Shown one piece after another: positions 1 to 12,666 of a DNA stretch of 49,983 nucleotides (within the stretch, counting starts at the first letter, position 1; each line of letters opens with the position of its first letter). Position numbers and translations under genes: made by a program. The notes under the pieces are model-generated. The model was not told where the DNA came from and searched no databases. It saw only the letters and a list, made by a program, of their open reading frames with translations. The DNA comes from Acidimicrobiaceae bacterium (GTDB lineage Bacteria; Actinomycetota; Acidimicrobiia; Acidimicrobiales; UBA8592): contig PBIQ01000039.1 of assembly GCA_002720485.1 (NCBI GenBank), positions 1 to 49,983 on the forward strand, read 5' to 3'.

Positions 1-99
1 GCCACTCTCTCAGTGACCCGAAGGTCGAGAGCGTTCGACTTGCATGTATTAAGCACGCCGCCAGCGTTCGTCCTGAGCCAGGATCAAACTCTCCGTCAA
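1..99 (-). rRNA. rrs: 16S ribosomal RNA, 5' end (partial)
   Basis: On the minus strand the sequence reads GAGTTTGATCCTGGCTCAG, the universal 16S 5' region, followed by GACGAACGCTGGCGGCGTGC and then the start of helix 6 (ATGCAAGTCGAACG). The gene runs off the left edge, so only about the first 100 bases are present. The 5' end was placed by alignment to E. coli numbering, taking the G of GAGTTTGATC as nucleotide 9, so the exact first base is uncertain by a few positions. The wording fits Actinomycetota. No 23S, 5S or tRNA gene is visible in the window because they would lie further left. Confidence 0.97.
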
Positions 100-376
100 A
101 ATCTCTGAATGCTAAGCACTCATTGAAATCAGGTGCTCTGCCCTACTACTCCCTTAGGGAGTTCTTGAGTAAGGTTTTGCGTTTTTGGAGAGCCAGGGTC
201 GGAGGGGCTTCCTCGTTACCTGACTGGCACAAAACAGTGCGCCCCTATTGAGAAATAAGGGCACGTTGTCCAATGTGCGGGTGCCACCTTATTAGGTGGC
301 GGAATTGTTAAGGTCGACGTTTGGGTTCAAGAAAACCCGCGCGTCGCCCGCACTGGCTTTTTCGTCCTCTCTTCCG

Positions 377-389
377 TTTTCAAAGAGCA
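377..389 (-). promoter_or_regulatory. boxA antitermination element of the rRNA leader
   Basis: The minus strand reads TGCTCTTTGAAAA, an almost exact boxA (consensus TGCTCTTTAACA). It lies downstream of both promoters and upstream of 16S, as expected for Nus-factor antitermination of rRNA transcription. nusB is encoded at the far end of this window. Confidence 0.8.
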
Positions 390-440
390 GTGTCACAGCC
401 TACGGCTGAAACCGCTTCCGGACGGCAAAGCCGGAGCCGG

Positions 441-469
441 ATATAACACCCTATTTGTTTCGAATTCAA
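441..469 (-). promoter_or_regulatory. rRNA promoter P2 (proximal)
   Basis: On the minus strand there is TTGAAT (469-464), a 17-base spacer and TTATAT (446-441). It lies about 63 bases downstream of P1 and also points toward 16S. Tandem promoters are usual for rRNA operons. Confidence 0.6.
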
Positions 470-503
470 TTACTCAGATTCCTATAAATAGGGCAGAAGA
501 TGA

Positions 504-532
504 AATCTACCCTTTACCTGCTAAAACGTCAA
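504..532 (-). promoter_or_regulatory. rRNA promoter P1 (distal)
   Basis: On the minus strand there is TTGACG (532-527), a 17-base spacer and TAGATT (509-504). This is a good match to the sigma70 consensus with ideal spacing, pointing toward 16S. The -35 box overlaps a palindrome at 528-543. Transcription would begin near 497. Confidence 0.6.
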
Positions 533-543
533 CGTTTGTTGAC
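528..543. promoter_or_regulatory. Palindrome overlapping the P1 -35 box
   Basis: GTCAAC and GTTGAC form perfect 6-base arms around a 4-base centre. The dyad covers the -35 element of the distal rRNA promoter, so a protein bound here would compete with RNA polymerase. No known regulator is recognised from the sequence, and it could be a chance palindrome. Confidence 0.35.
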
Positions 544-607
544 ATATTTCTCAGTATTTTTATAGCTTGTGATCTCCATCTAATCCGCACCAGATATGAG
601 TGGATGA

Positions 608-1870
608 CTAGTCCTGAACAACAATAAGATTCCTTTGTTTCTTTCCTTTTTGGAGCAACAAAAAACGCTCGCCAATTAGTGCAGATGCGGCCACATCCCC
701 AGATGAGGTTTTTTCGCGATTCACTGACACTCCCCCTTGCCTTAAGAGCCGTCGAGCTTCACTTTTTGACGCTGTTAGACCACTATCAACGAGCACATCG
801 ATCAATGCCTCACCACTATCAAAAACCGATCTTTGAACTGGGGTTTTAGGAATAATTCCCTCTAGAGCTTCTAACATTTCTTCGGTTAGGTCACCTGATC
901 CGAATAAAGCAGAAGCCGCTAATTTCGCTTGCGATACAGCATCAACGCCGTGGACGAGAGCAGTAATTTCATCTGCGATACGTTGTTGCCCATAACGTTT
1001 TTCTGGAAACTTTTCGTGTTCCTTTACTACTTCTTCGATATCTTCAAGGTCTAATAACGTCAACTGCATGAGGAATCTCTCAACATCTCTGTCATCGATA
1101 CTGAGCCAGTATTGATGAAATTCGTAGGGTAACGTCATCTCAGGATCGAGCCAGATGGCCCCATCAACTGACTTGCCATACTTCTGGCCGTCACTTCTTG
1201 TAATAAGTGGCCATGTCAAGCCGTGGACCATCTTCCCATTTCTTCGTCGAATCAGGTCGACTCCCTGAGTTATATTTCCCCATTGATCTGATCCACCGAT
1301 CTGCAATTGGCAATTATGTTGCTCATGGAGCCACCAGAAGTCATACGCCTGAAGGAGCATATACGAGAACTCTGTATACGAGATTCCGTGCTTGCCTTCC
1401 ATCCTGGTTCTTACGGAATCCTTGGCAACCATTTGGTTCACTGTTGCGTGTTTTCCTATATCGCGGAGAAAGTCCAGAACATTAACGCCCTTGGTCCACT
1501 CATAGTTGTTGACTAGTTCAGCTTGATCAAGATCAACCAACGCTTCCAATTGGTTACGGATCCCAGAAAGGTTCGCTGCGAGAGTTGCTTCATCGAGAAG
1601 ATTCCGTTCTTCGGACCGTCCGCCTGGATCTCCTATCATGCCTGTCGATCCCCCTATAAGGACAATCGGTTTATGTCCCGCTTCTTGGAACCTGCGCAGC
1701 ATTAGAACCCCAATGAAATTCCCTATGTGCAAACTAGGAGCTGAAGGGTCAATCCCGTGATACAGGGTTATAGATTCGGAGGATAAGAGATCCCTCAACG
1801 CATCTCTATCCGTTGTATCTTGCACCATTCCTCTGCGTTCGAGGTTTTCGAGAAGATCTTCTTTAGCCAT
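608..1870 (-). CDS. tyrS: Tyrosyl-tRNA synthetase
   Basis: A 420-residue class I aminoacyl-tRNA synthetase that charges tRNA-Tyr with tyrosine in the cytoplasm. The HIGH-type signature reads HIGN at residues 48-51 and the KMSKS-type loop reads KYGKS at 230-234, both usual for bacterial TyrRS. The C-terminal 70 residues (from about 350) form an S4-like RNA-binding domain ending in a basic tail. The length is typical. The gene sits directly upstream of the rRNA operon on the same strand. There is no clear Shine-Dalgarno sequence; instead a TAAGGT hexamer lies six bases before the ATG, which suggests a leaderless message. In many actinobacteria tyrS lies close to argH; here the two are separated by the accessory region. 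Confidence 0.97.
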   Translation of the reverse strand: MAKEDLLENLERRGMVQDTTDRDALRDLLSSESITLYHGIDPSAPSLHIGNFIGVLMLRRFQEAGHKPIVLIGGSTGMIGDPGGRSEERNLLDEATLAANLSGIRNQLEALVDLDQAELVNNYEWTKGVNVLDFLRDIGKHATVNQMVAKDSVRTRMEGKHGISYTEFSYMLLQAYDFWWLHEQHNCQLQIGGSDQWGNITQGVDLIRRRNGKMVHGLTWPLITRSDGQKYGKSVDGAIWLDPEMTLPYEFHQYWLSIDDRDVERFLMQLTLLDLEDIEEVVKEHEKFPEKRYGQQRIADEITALVHGVDAVSQAKLAASALFGSGDLTEEMLEALEGIIPKTPVQRSVFDSGEALIDVLVDSGLTASKSEARRLLRQGGVSVNREKTSSGDVAASALIGERFLLLQKGKKQRNLIVVQD

Positions 1871-1876
1871 ACCTGA

Positions 1877-1882
1877 ACCTTA
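1877..1882 (-). promoter_or_regulatory. Candidate leaderless -10 box of tyrS
   Basis: The minus strand has TAAGGT followed by six bases (tcaggt) and the ATG. The spacing would place the first transcribed base at or next to the start codon. No good -35 is visible, so confidence is low. Confidence 0.35.
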
Positions 1883-1996
1883 GGCCTCTTTAGAGCTTTA
1901 GCGAGTGATTTTCCAAAGAGTTCAGTTGTCTTTTCTTTTGGGCATTTGGCAAAGCCGTTTCAATAAAGCAATGCTTACTACAACAGGAGAGTTGTT

Positions 1997-2530
1997 ATGG
2001 ATACTAATTTAGATGGAAATATTGTCTATAAAAGGTGGACCTTCTGGAGAGTGGTCTCCTTACTCTTGCTGCTATCAATAGTTGCCTTCTGGGTATGGGC
2101 CTTATCCCCTTTGGCCCCACAGGGACATCCGGACAAACTAGACGAACAAACATTCTCTGAAGCTGCCAAGCCACTGTGCGTGGATGCAAAAAATAGAATT
2201 GAAGATCTGCCTCTTGCCTTAACATCGAGAAACCCCGATGAACGAGCCGACCTCATTGACCAAGGGACGGCGATTTACAGAGACCTACTTGCAGAGTTAG
2301 TCTTGATTTCTCCTTCCCCTAATTCTCGTGACGGGGAAATCGTTCAGTTGTGGATAGAGGACTACGAAATTTATTTGAGTGACAGAGACGTCTATGCAGA
2401 TAAATTCAGAAATGGTATTGACGAAGCTTTCACGGTTTCCAAAAAGGGAAATAGATGGGTTACAGATCCTATCGATGAGTTTGCGAAAGCTAATGACCTC
2501 AAAGAATGCATGGTTCCGCTTGATGTTTAA
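1997..2530 (+). CDS. Hypothetical protein with one N-terminal membrane segment
   Basis: A 177-residue protein of unrecognised family. The start is supported by an AGGAGAG ribosome-binding site six bases before the ATG. Residues 1-15 are short and polar, and residues 16-40 form one strongly hydrophobic helix rich in Leu, Val and Trp. The remaining 135 residues are polar and acidic and would face the outside if the helix is a signal anchor. Two cysteines (near residues 57 and 172) could form a disulfide in an exported domain. The first half of the soluble part looks alpha-helical. It ends one base before the lacZ stop on the opposite strand. Nothing nearby suggests a function; it may simply be a lineage-specific envelope protein. 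Confidence 0.75.
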   Translation: MDTNLDGNIVYKRWTFWRVVSLLLLLSIVAFWVWALSPLAPQGHPDKLDEQTFSEAAKPLCVDAKNRIEDLPLALTSRNPDERADLIDQGTAIYRDLLAELVLISPSPNSRDGEIVQLWIEDYEIYLSDRDVYADKFRNGIDEAFTVSKKGNRWVTDPIDEFAKANDLKECMVPLDV

Positions 2531-6880
<4,350 letters not shown>

Positions 6881-6884
<4 letters not shown>

Positions 6885-7402
6885 TCGTCGATTCGTTCAG
6901 TTTCAGGCAGCCGAACTAGTGGGATTTTTCGACTTGTCTTATCTTGATAGTCTGCATACCAAGCCCGGTCTGCACAGAGCTGGCCCCAAATCGTCTCATG
7001 TTCTTGCCCTTCAAGTATCTCGGGTTCAGACCAGAATTTTCCATCTTGGACCTGACAAAGGAGCTTTGGATTTGCTTCTTTGTCGCGAAGATTTAGATAC
7101 CAAGATGGGTTCTTGTCAGATCCGGCGAAGGAAGCGACGACGACCCGGATTCCATTGCGGTCTCGCCAAGTTGGAAGTGCCACCTTATGCTGATTTCCTG
7201 ATTTCCTTCCGACTGTTGTTAAAAGAACATGGTGCATTCCTGCTTGAACCCAAACCATGTCGTCATTAGTCATTTCCATCGCCTCAACGTGAACTTTGGT
7301 AAGGTCTACAATCTCCTCATGGCTCGGGGTATCCCAAACCTGTTCGACGAACTGGTCAGTTGATTCGGGATTTTCTGCCGTCACTTTTCTTCCTTCATTC
7401 AT
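6881..7402 (-). CDS. Ddn-like deazaflavin (F420)-dependent nitroreductase family protein
   Basis: About 173 residues, DUF385/Ddn family. Members use reduced coenzyme F420 for hydride transfer, or bind F420 or related cofactors. Key motifs are LLTTVGRKSG, the F420 phosphate-binding segment, and NPSWYLNLRDKEANP further on, both highly typical. An upstream in-frame start exists at 7432, but the ATG at 7402 overlaps the amidohydrolase stop by eight bases, the same overlap used repeatedly in this window, so I chose it. The gene is probably co-transcribed with the amidohydrolase. F420 use is characteristic of actinobacteria and supports the taxonomic call. The substrate is unknown. Confidence 0.88.
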
Positions 7403-8579
7403 CAAAATCCAGCCCGAAGAGGTTAATGGCATTACCGCGAGCTATCTTATAAATTTCGTCTTGTTGTAAGTGGCCAAATAACTCTTGAGCGACTGTTCGA
7501 GAATTCGGAAATGTTCCATCCTGATGCGGATAGTCAGTTTCAAATAGAACATTGTCAATCCCGATTTGATCGAGAAGTCCTATCCCTACGGTGTCCTTAA
7601 AAAAACAACTATGGATGTGATTGCGATAATAATAAGAAGGAGGTTTAGGGATTCTGTTTTCTCCTTGCGCCCATTGGTGTGTATGCCATGTATCGTCAGC
7701 GCGTTCAATGAAATACGGGATCCACCCAATCTGGCTTTCTGCGTAAAGAAGTTTCAAATTGGGAAATTGCTCAAATTTTCCAGAGAAGATCCAATCGATC
7801 ATTGATGCAGCACTATTGCAGACAATTAAATTTGCCGTCACAACAGTTGGGGCTTCTGGTGATGTTTGAACTGTTCGGGTTCCTGAACCGATATGCATGC
7901 AAATGACGGTTCCAGTAGCTTCGCAAGCCTGAAAGAATGGATCCCAATGGTTCCCATGGATCCCAGGCTGCCCAAGCCACGAAGGAAGTTCCGACCAGGC
8001 AACAGCTCTACAGCCTCTTTCTGCAACTCGGTATATTTCATCCGCAGCTAGCTTTGGGTCCCACAAGGGAACTATGCAAAGAGGGATTAGGCGACCTTCG
8101 CTATCGCCGCACCATTCATCAATCATCCAGTCGTTATATGCCTGCACACACAGTAGACCGAGTTCAAGGTCATCAGCTTCAGAAAAAAGCTGGCCGCAGA
8201 ATCGTGGGTAGTTTGGAAAGCAGAGTGAAGCTTCTACATGATTGATATCCATATCAACAAGCCTTGCCTTAGGGTCGTAGCATCCATCTGCGATATCGTC
8301 GTACGTTACTCCCTCCATGGTGACTTCTTCTGGGGGGATACCGGGGCAGGCGACCATCTGCTTAATTTGATAACGTTTGTTTTCGAAATGCCACCAGGCT
8401 GCCATTTTGTCTCCTGTGCCAGGAGTTTCAACCCACACGCCATCATCTAGCGCCATTTCACCCTGTGGGGCTATGACTATTTTAGGCGCTTTTTCTTTAT
8501 GTTTTAATGGGACTCGGTCTTGCCAAACGCTGGCAGGTTCTATTACATGGTCATCTGCGCTAATTATTTTTGGGATCAT
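7395..8579 (-). CDS. Amidohydrolase family protein (amidohydrolase_2, TIM-barrel metal-dependent hydrolase)
   Basis: A 394-residue cytoplasmic protein of the ACMSD-like branch of amidohydrolases. The N-terminal metal-site motif is SADDHVIEP, a central CMHIGSG supplies a further His, and FETDYPHQDGTFP near residue 340 carries the conserved Asp. Members decarboxylate or hydrolyse small aromatic or carboxylated compounds. The subgroup with DDHVIEP and DYPHQDGTFP is common in actinobacteria and often sits beside P450, nitroreductase or acyl-CoA genes, but its substrate is generally unknown. The gene overlaps the Ddn-like gene downstream by eight bases, so the two are likely an operon. A TAAGAT hexamer seven bases before the ATG suggests a leaderless transcript. 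Confidence 0.92.
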   Translation of the reverse strand: MIPKIISADDHVIEPASVWQDRVPLKHKEKAPKIVIAPQGEMALDDGVWVETPGTGDKMAAWWHFENKRYQIKQMVACPGIPPEEVTMEGVTYDDIADGCYDPKARLVDMDINHVEASLCFPNYPRFCGQLFSEADDLELGLLCVQAYNDWMIDEWCGDSEGRLIPLCIVPLWDPKLAADEIYRVAERGCRAVAWSELPSWLGQPGIHGNHWDPFFQACEATGTVICMHIGSGTRTVQTSPEAPTVVTANLIVCNSAASMIDWIFSGKFEQFPNLKLLYAESQIGWIPYFIERADDTWHTHQWAQGENRIPKPPSYYYRNHIHSCFFKDTVGIGLLDQIGIDNVLFETDYPHQDGTFPNSRTVAQELFGHLQQDEIYKIARGNAINLFGLDFDE

Positions 8580-8586
8580 TAGTAAT

Positions 8587-8592
8587 ATCTTA
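8587..8592 (-). promoter_or_regulatory. Candidate leaderless -10 box of the amidohydrolase gene
   Basis: TAAGAT lies seven bases before the ATG on the minus strand, with a weak TTATGA 18 bases further upstream. There is no ribosome-binding site between them. Confidence 0.4.
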
Positions 8593-8654
8593 GATTGCGC
8601 TGAGCTCTTTTCATAACTTGCCGCAATTACAAAGCTGTTTGAGGAGCTAATGGG

Positions 8655-10160
8655 CTATGTTCTAGTCCCCATTATGATACCGAAGCACATTTCATCGTCG
8701 CTTCCGTCGGCCCAAAGAACATATCTGGGTTCGATGTCTGGTGGCCTTAGGGAACGGTCCCATGTGCATTCCAGCCGGATGATGTCACTGGGCTTTATGC
8801 TTATTTCTTCAATCGGATCATAGTTAAACTGCCATTCGAAATCCCATTTAGGGATATCAAGGAGGATTCGCTCCTTAGGAGTATCTGGATTTAGAGTCAT
8901 TCTAAAAGTTGTACCGATACCATGCTGGTGGCCGAGAACGGAGACGATAGTCCCCGAGAATCTAGCAGGTTGATCACATGTTGAGGACGCATAACCGTCT
9001 GTCATATGTGAAAAATCTTCAGGTGAGTATCCGCAGAGATCTAGAATCATATCTGCTTGTACTCCTTGTCCGTCGTAGCTTGCTAGTCGATCAATGAGTG
9101 ATGCATCCCGGTCGCATAAGGGGCCAGTTTCGCTTGTCGAGCACGGAATTTCCGCTGGGGCGAAATATTGGATTAGCTCTACTGGGGTGATTGATTCGTC
9201 TGCACTCCATTTCGCGCGGAAGGAAGAATTATCTGCTGGGGCTTCTACATCGAAGTGATAATGGATTTGCATTACAAAAAAGTCGCCAGGGTTCATCTCT
9301 AGTCCATGCCCATGATGGTATTCAACCGCTCCGGTTCCAGGACCCCAAAGAGTGATCATTTGATTGAGCGTTCCTATTTGGTTTCCGCCAAGTCCAGTGC
9401 CTCCAAAGCAGCTCCAGCCTCCTTGCCCGTCAGAGAAGTTTTTTAGATTAGCGGCTTCTCTAAGTTCTTTTGGGACCCTATATCCGACAAGATGATGAAC
9501 CACTTCTGTTTGATCAGGAATAAATTCGTAGCCAATGAGATATTTGCGTTCAGTCAACTGGGGGTCATAAATGAAACAGCGGTATTCGTCGGTCTGCCCC
9601 TTCTCCCCGTCATAGTTTCCTATCGGGAAGATCTCTTGGTCGTAATCAACAAGATGGTGAGCTTCTTCGCTCGCAGTGATCTTGGTTGACGGGTCGATAT
9701 CAATACTGCCGCCGGATCTGGTCCACTGAATAACGGCATCTCTGTCTTCCTGGCTCAAACTCCAATCATGTTCAAATGGAACGCTCAAATTCGAAGCCGG
9801 CCAAGGCGGCATGATCTCTGCTTCAACAACTGCAGCAACTGCGAAAGCATTGGCGGATACATCCGAAGCCGTCCCGAGAAAGGCATGCGTCGTTCCGGGG
9901 GCATCTCCGATATGGCAGCGTGCACATGATGATTCAATTATTGGAAGAATTCTTTCACCAAAGCTAATGACTTCTGTTTGCTGGCTCTCCGGTGGTGTCT
10001 CATCGTGAGTATTTTCGGGTATCTGGTTTGTGCTTGTTTCAGAAGGCACCTCCGTATTTACTGATTCAGGTGTCGAAGTTTCTTCGCTTGATCCGCAGGA
10101 AAAAATTAAGGCAAAAAGAAACAGGAAAACAAATAGGTTGAGTTTTTTCCGTAAGGTCAT
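8655..10160 (-). CDS. Lipoprotein with cytochrome c site and PHM-like copper type II monooxygenase domain
   Basis: About 501 residues, exported. A basic N-terminus, a hydrophobic segment and the lipobox-like IFSC (Cys 22) predict a lipoprotein, followed by a Ser/Thr/Glu/Pro-rich linker to about residue 60. A single c-type haem site CARCH is at 79-83, with MPPW at 117-120 as the likely Met ligand. The C-terminal part resembles copper type II, ascorbate-dependent monooxygenases (peptidylglycine hydroxylating monooxygenase fold). HH at 222-223 and His 300 (MQIHYHF) would form the CuH site; HQH at 411-413 and Met 491 would form CuM. All expected copper ligands are present. The haem domain may feed electrons to the copper centre. 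An ATG ten codons upstream is possible, but the shorter start gives a normal signal peptide. Substrate unknown. Confidence 0.85.
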   Translation of the reverse strand: MTLRKKLNLFVFLFLFALIFSCGSSEETSTPESVNTEVPSETSTNQIPENTHDETPPESQQTEVISFGERILPIIESSCARCHIGDAPGTTHAFLGTASDVSANAFAVAAVVEAEIMPPWPASNLSVPFEHDWSLSQEDRDAVIQWTRSGGSIDIDPSTKITASEEAHHLVDYDQEIFPIGNYDGEKGQTDEYRCFIYDPQLTERKYLIGYEFIPDQTEVVHHLVGYRVPKELREAANLKNFSDGQGGWSCFGGTGLGGNQIGTLNQMITLWGPGTGAVEYHHGHGLEMNPGDFFVMQIHYHFDVEAPADNSSFRAKWSADESITPVELIQYFAPAEIPCSTSETGPLCDRDASLIDRLASYDGQGVQADMILDLCGYSPEDFSHMTDGYASSTCDQPARFSGTIVSVLGHQHGIGTTFRMTLNPDTPKERILLDIPKWDFEWQFNYDPIEEISIKPSDIIRLECTWDRSLRPPDIEPRYVLWADGSDDEMCFGIIMGTRT

Positions 10161-10221
10161 ATGTGATGAGTGTAGGACCACTTTATGCATTGGGGGCGTC
10201 AGAAGGATTGGCAGCCAGTAA

Positions 10222-10827
10222 TTAGTGCTCGGGTGACTTAATTGTGCGAGCTAACTCAAGGCCTATTCGAGCTATGCGCTGGAGTCTTTCTTCGCCCGTG
10301 AGTGTCTCTAGTTCTTTGAGCGTTACCCATCGCATATCTGTACTTTCGTGATTTCGCTTTATCACTGCTTCTCTCGGCGCTAGAAGAAGGTAGGTGAGGT
10401 CAAAGTGTAAATGCTCTTTTTCATCTCCAAACTCTGGAATTCTGTGTACATCACAATCTATTGCAGTGTCCCAAAGGGCTAGATTGTCGATTCCCGTCTC
10501 TTCGAAAGCCTCTCTATACGCGACATTGGACAAGTATCCTTCACCATCTGCATGGCCACCGGGCTGAAGCCAGATGCCAAGTTTTTTATGCAACATGACC
10601 AAAACCCGCTCAAATGAGCTTTCTACTATCATCGCTGATCCGGTCAGGTGACCCTCGACGCACGTTCGGTAGAGGGCATCATTATGGGTATTTATGAATT
10701 CGAGGATTTTCTCTCGCGCGAGATCTGATTCGGGTGAACTGGATATAGCGTTCCGAACCTCTTGCTTTGCTTGTGAGATAGATCCCCCCGATGGGAGACC
10801 GAAGGTAAAAGATGCGCCGGTTGACAT
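10222..10827 (-). CDS. Nudix hydrolase
   Basis: A 201-residue protein with a Nudix box beginning PGGHADGEG and ending REAFEETGI (around residues 98-122). The spacing between the first Glu and the RE pair is one residue longer than the textbook pattern, which is usual for the PGGHADG subgroup. Nudix enzymes cleave nucleoside-diphosphate-linked compounds using Mg2+ held by the REXXEE glutamates. About 85 residues precede the box, with a helical N-terminal extension. The gene lies directly downstream of the thioesterase gene, with about 20 bases between them, and may be part of the tail of the arg transcript. The substrate cannot be named. Confidence 0.9.
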   Translation of the reverse strand: MSTGASFTFGLPSGGSISQAKQEVRNAISSSPESDLAREKILEFINTHNDALYRTCVEGHLTGSAMIVESSFERVLVMLHKKLGIWLQPGGHADGEGYLSNVAYREAFEETGIDNLALWDTAIDCDVHRIPEFGDEKEHLHFDLTYLLLAPREAVIKRNHESTDMRWVTLKELETLTGEERLQRIARIGLELARTIKSPEH

Positions 10828-10846
10828 TATTTGTTTGCCTATAGCG

Positions 10847-11245
10847 TCATGAGTTCTGAGCGGTCGCTAAATGATCGTGCAGCTCTTGGGGAACAGGAAT
10901 TGGCCTATAGTTTTCATGATCTACGCATACGTAGATAACAGATGTAATAAACGAGGGCTCATCCTCCACTTTGCCCTCAAAGTGTACTGTAAAACTTGTA
11001 TTGCCCCAGCTCTCGATCTCACAACGGATCTGTAATTTGTTAGCGAACTTTACTGGCGTCTGCCATGTGATTTCAGCCTTTTTAAGCATTACTTCCCAGC
11101 CATATACCTCTTCAAACGCTAGGTCTAGACTTCGAAGCCAGCAATCAAAGGCATCGTCGACGAACGTCAAGTAATGGGCATTGTAGACAACCCCCTGCAT
11201 ATCGCAGTCAGCGTATCTGATGCGGACCTCATGACTGTAGGTCAT
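10847..11245 (-). CDS. Acyl-CoA thioesterase, YbgC/4-hydroxybenzoyl-CoA thioesterase family
   Basis: A 132-residue single hotdog-fold protein. The N-terminal motif RYADCDMQGVVYNAHY contains the catalytic Asp and the conserved Tyr/Asn of the 4HBT class, followed by the long hotdog helix (YLTFVDDAF...). Such enzymes hydrolyse short or aromatic acyl-CoA thioesters. The length is normal. The ATG overlaps the argH stop by four bases (ATGA), so it is translationally coupled to the end of the arginine operon. That position may be accidental rather than functional. The CoA substrate cannot be deduced. Confidence 0.9.
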   Translation of the reverse strand: MTYSHEVRIRYADCDMQGVVYNAHYLTFVDDAFDCWLRSLDLAFEEVYGWEVMLKKAEITWQTPVKFANKLQIRCEIESWGNTSFTVHFEGKVEDEPSFITSVIYVCVDHENYRPIPVPQELHDHLATAQNS

Positions 11246-12642
11246 AGTTGGTCCTCGTCAGAGATAATTTTCTTTTCAAATCTTTTAATTTGTTCATCTA
11301 GTTTTCCTAAGCTTGCAGAGCCGTGTGTTTTTTTGCTGTTGAGCAAGTTCTCTGGCTTTAAGAGAGCTACTGCTTCCTCTCCTAAATTCTCGTCCATCGA
11401 TATTAGATCAGCAAGCGCAACCCCCTCGGATAGGGACCGTGCTACCAATCCACCAACGACTGCATGCGCCTCTCTAAAGGGCATGCCACGTTGAACGAGC
11501 CATTCGGCTAGGTCCGTTGTCGCTAGATAGGGTGATAGAGCCTGTTCACGCATTTCTTCAACTTGAAATGTTGCTGTGCTAATCATTCCCGTTACTGCAG
11601 GCAAAATTTTCAATATGGTATCAACTGCGTCGAATAGCGGCTCTTTGTCCTCTTGAAGGTCCTTGTTGTATGCAAGAGGAAGACCTTTTAGCGTTGCTAG
11701 AAATCCTGCAAGGTTACCGATAAGCCTTCCAGATTTCCCTCGGGCTAATTCTGCAATATCTGGATTTTTCTTCTGTGGCATCATTGAAGAACCTGTTGAG
11801 TAACTGTCAGAAAGCTCTACATATCCGAATTCTGTTGAAGACCAGAGAATTACTTCCTCCCCTATCCGCGAAAGGTGAACGCCGAGAAGTGCAAGCACGT
11901 ATAGTGCATCTGCGACAAAATCTCTATCGGAAACGGCATCAATACTGTTGTCGAATACTCGAGAGAAATGGAGATCTTTCGCGACACTGTCGACATCTAG
12001 AGGTACCGATGACCCTGCCATTGCCCCTGCACCCAGAGGTGAAACGTCCATACGTGTGATCGCTTGTAAGAGTCTTTCGACGTCACGTGATATAGCCCAT
12101 CCATGAGCCAAAAGGTGATGGCCTAGAGGGACGGGTTGTGCTTGCTGGAGGTGAGTGTATCCCGGCAGAACTGCCCCATCCACCTCAATCACTTTCTCAA
12201 GCAGGACCCTTTGAAGAGAAATAGCCATGCGAGCTACGTCCGTGAGCGCCTGTTTCGTCCATAGTCTTAAATCAGTAGCTACTTGATCGTTTCTGCTTCT
12301 TCCCGTATGTAGCCGTGCTCCTGAAGGCGTTATTTCTGTTATGCGCCGTTCGACATAGGTGTGCACATCTTCATCGGTTGGCAATACTTCAAAAGACCCG
12401 CTACGAATTTCTTCCTCGACCTGATCGAGGGCGAATAGGACTTCAGAGAGTTCTCCTTCTGAGTAGACGCCAATACTTTGTAGCATCTTCGCATGGGCCC
12501 GAGATCCTTCAATGTCTTGACTGAACAGCCGGATGTCATACGAAATACTATTGTTGAGCTGTTGTAATTCATCAGCTGACTGTTCAAGGAAACGTCCGTG
12601 CCAGAGTGATTTATTTTCGTTCTTGTCAGGGTTTTGGTTCAT
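11242..12642 (-). CDS. argH: Argininosuccinate lyase
   Basis: A 466-residue enzyme of the fumarase/aspartase superfamily that splits argininosuccinate into arginine and fumarate, the last step of arginine synthesis. The superfamily signature GSSMMPQKKNPD is intact, TGRSRNDQVATDLRLW marks the substrate-binding region, and YTHLQQAQP the third conserved block. The length is normal. It is the last biosynthetic gene of the arg operon, 24 bases after argG, with an AGAAGG ribosome-binding site just upstream. The downstream thioesterase start overlaps its stop. Confidence 0.98.
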   Translation of the reverse strand: MNQNPDKNENKSLWHGRFLEQSADELQQLNNSISYDIRLFSQDIEGSRAHAKMLQSIGVYSEGELSEVLFALDQVEEEIRSGSFEVLPTDEDVHTYVERRITEITPSGARLHTGRSRNDQVATDLRLWTKQALTDVARMAISLQRVLLEKVIEVDGAVLPGYTHLQQAQPVPLGHHLLAHGWAISRDVERLLQAITRMDVSPLGAGAMAGSSVPLDVDSVAKDLHFSRVFDNSIDAVSDRDFVADALYVLALLGVHLSRIGEEVILWSSTEFGYVELSDSYSTGSSMMPQKKNPDIAELARGKSGRLIGNLAGFLATLKGLPLAYNKDLQEDKEPLFDAVDTILKILPAVTGMISTATFQVEEMREQALSPYLATTDLAEWLVQRGMPFREAHAVVGGLVARSLSEGVALADLISMDENLGEEAVALLKPENLLNSKKTHGSASLGKLDEQIKRFEKKIISDEDQL

Positions 12643-12666
12643 TTTCTGTTTTCCTTCTCTGAACTA

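Larger units (their letters stand above)
100..607 (-). other. 16S rRNA promoter and leader region (no protein gene)
   Basis: About 500 bases between the 16S 5' end and the end of tyrS hold no convincing ORF. Reading on the minus strand there are two sigma70-like promoters, a boxA antitermination element and several hairpins, including gccacct/aggtggc at 283-300 and nested stems at 315-346. An imperfect long-range pairing (270-281 with 347-356) would enclose those stems. This is the layout of an rRNA operon leader. No terminator for the upstream tyrS transcript could be recognised, so some read-through from tyrS is possible. Confidence 0.8.

Noticed and set aside
539-566. TTGACA-16-TATAGC on the plus strand as a promoter
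   Set aside because: There is no plus-strand gene until 1997 and the intervening sequence is the 3' part of tyrS. The match shares the palindrome of the rRNA promoter and is probably coincidental.
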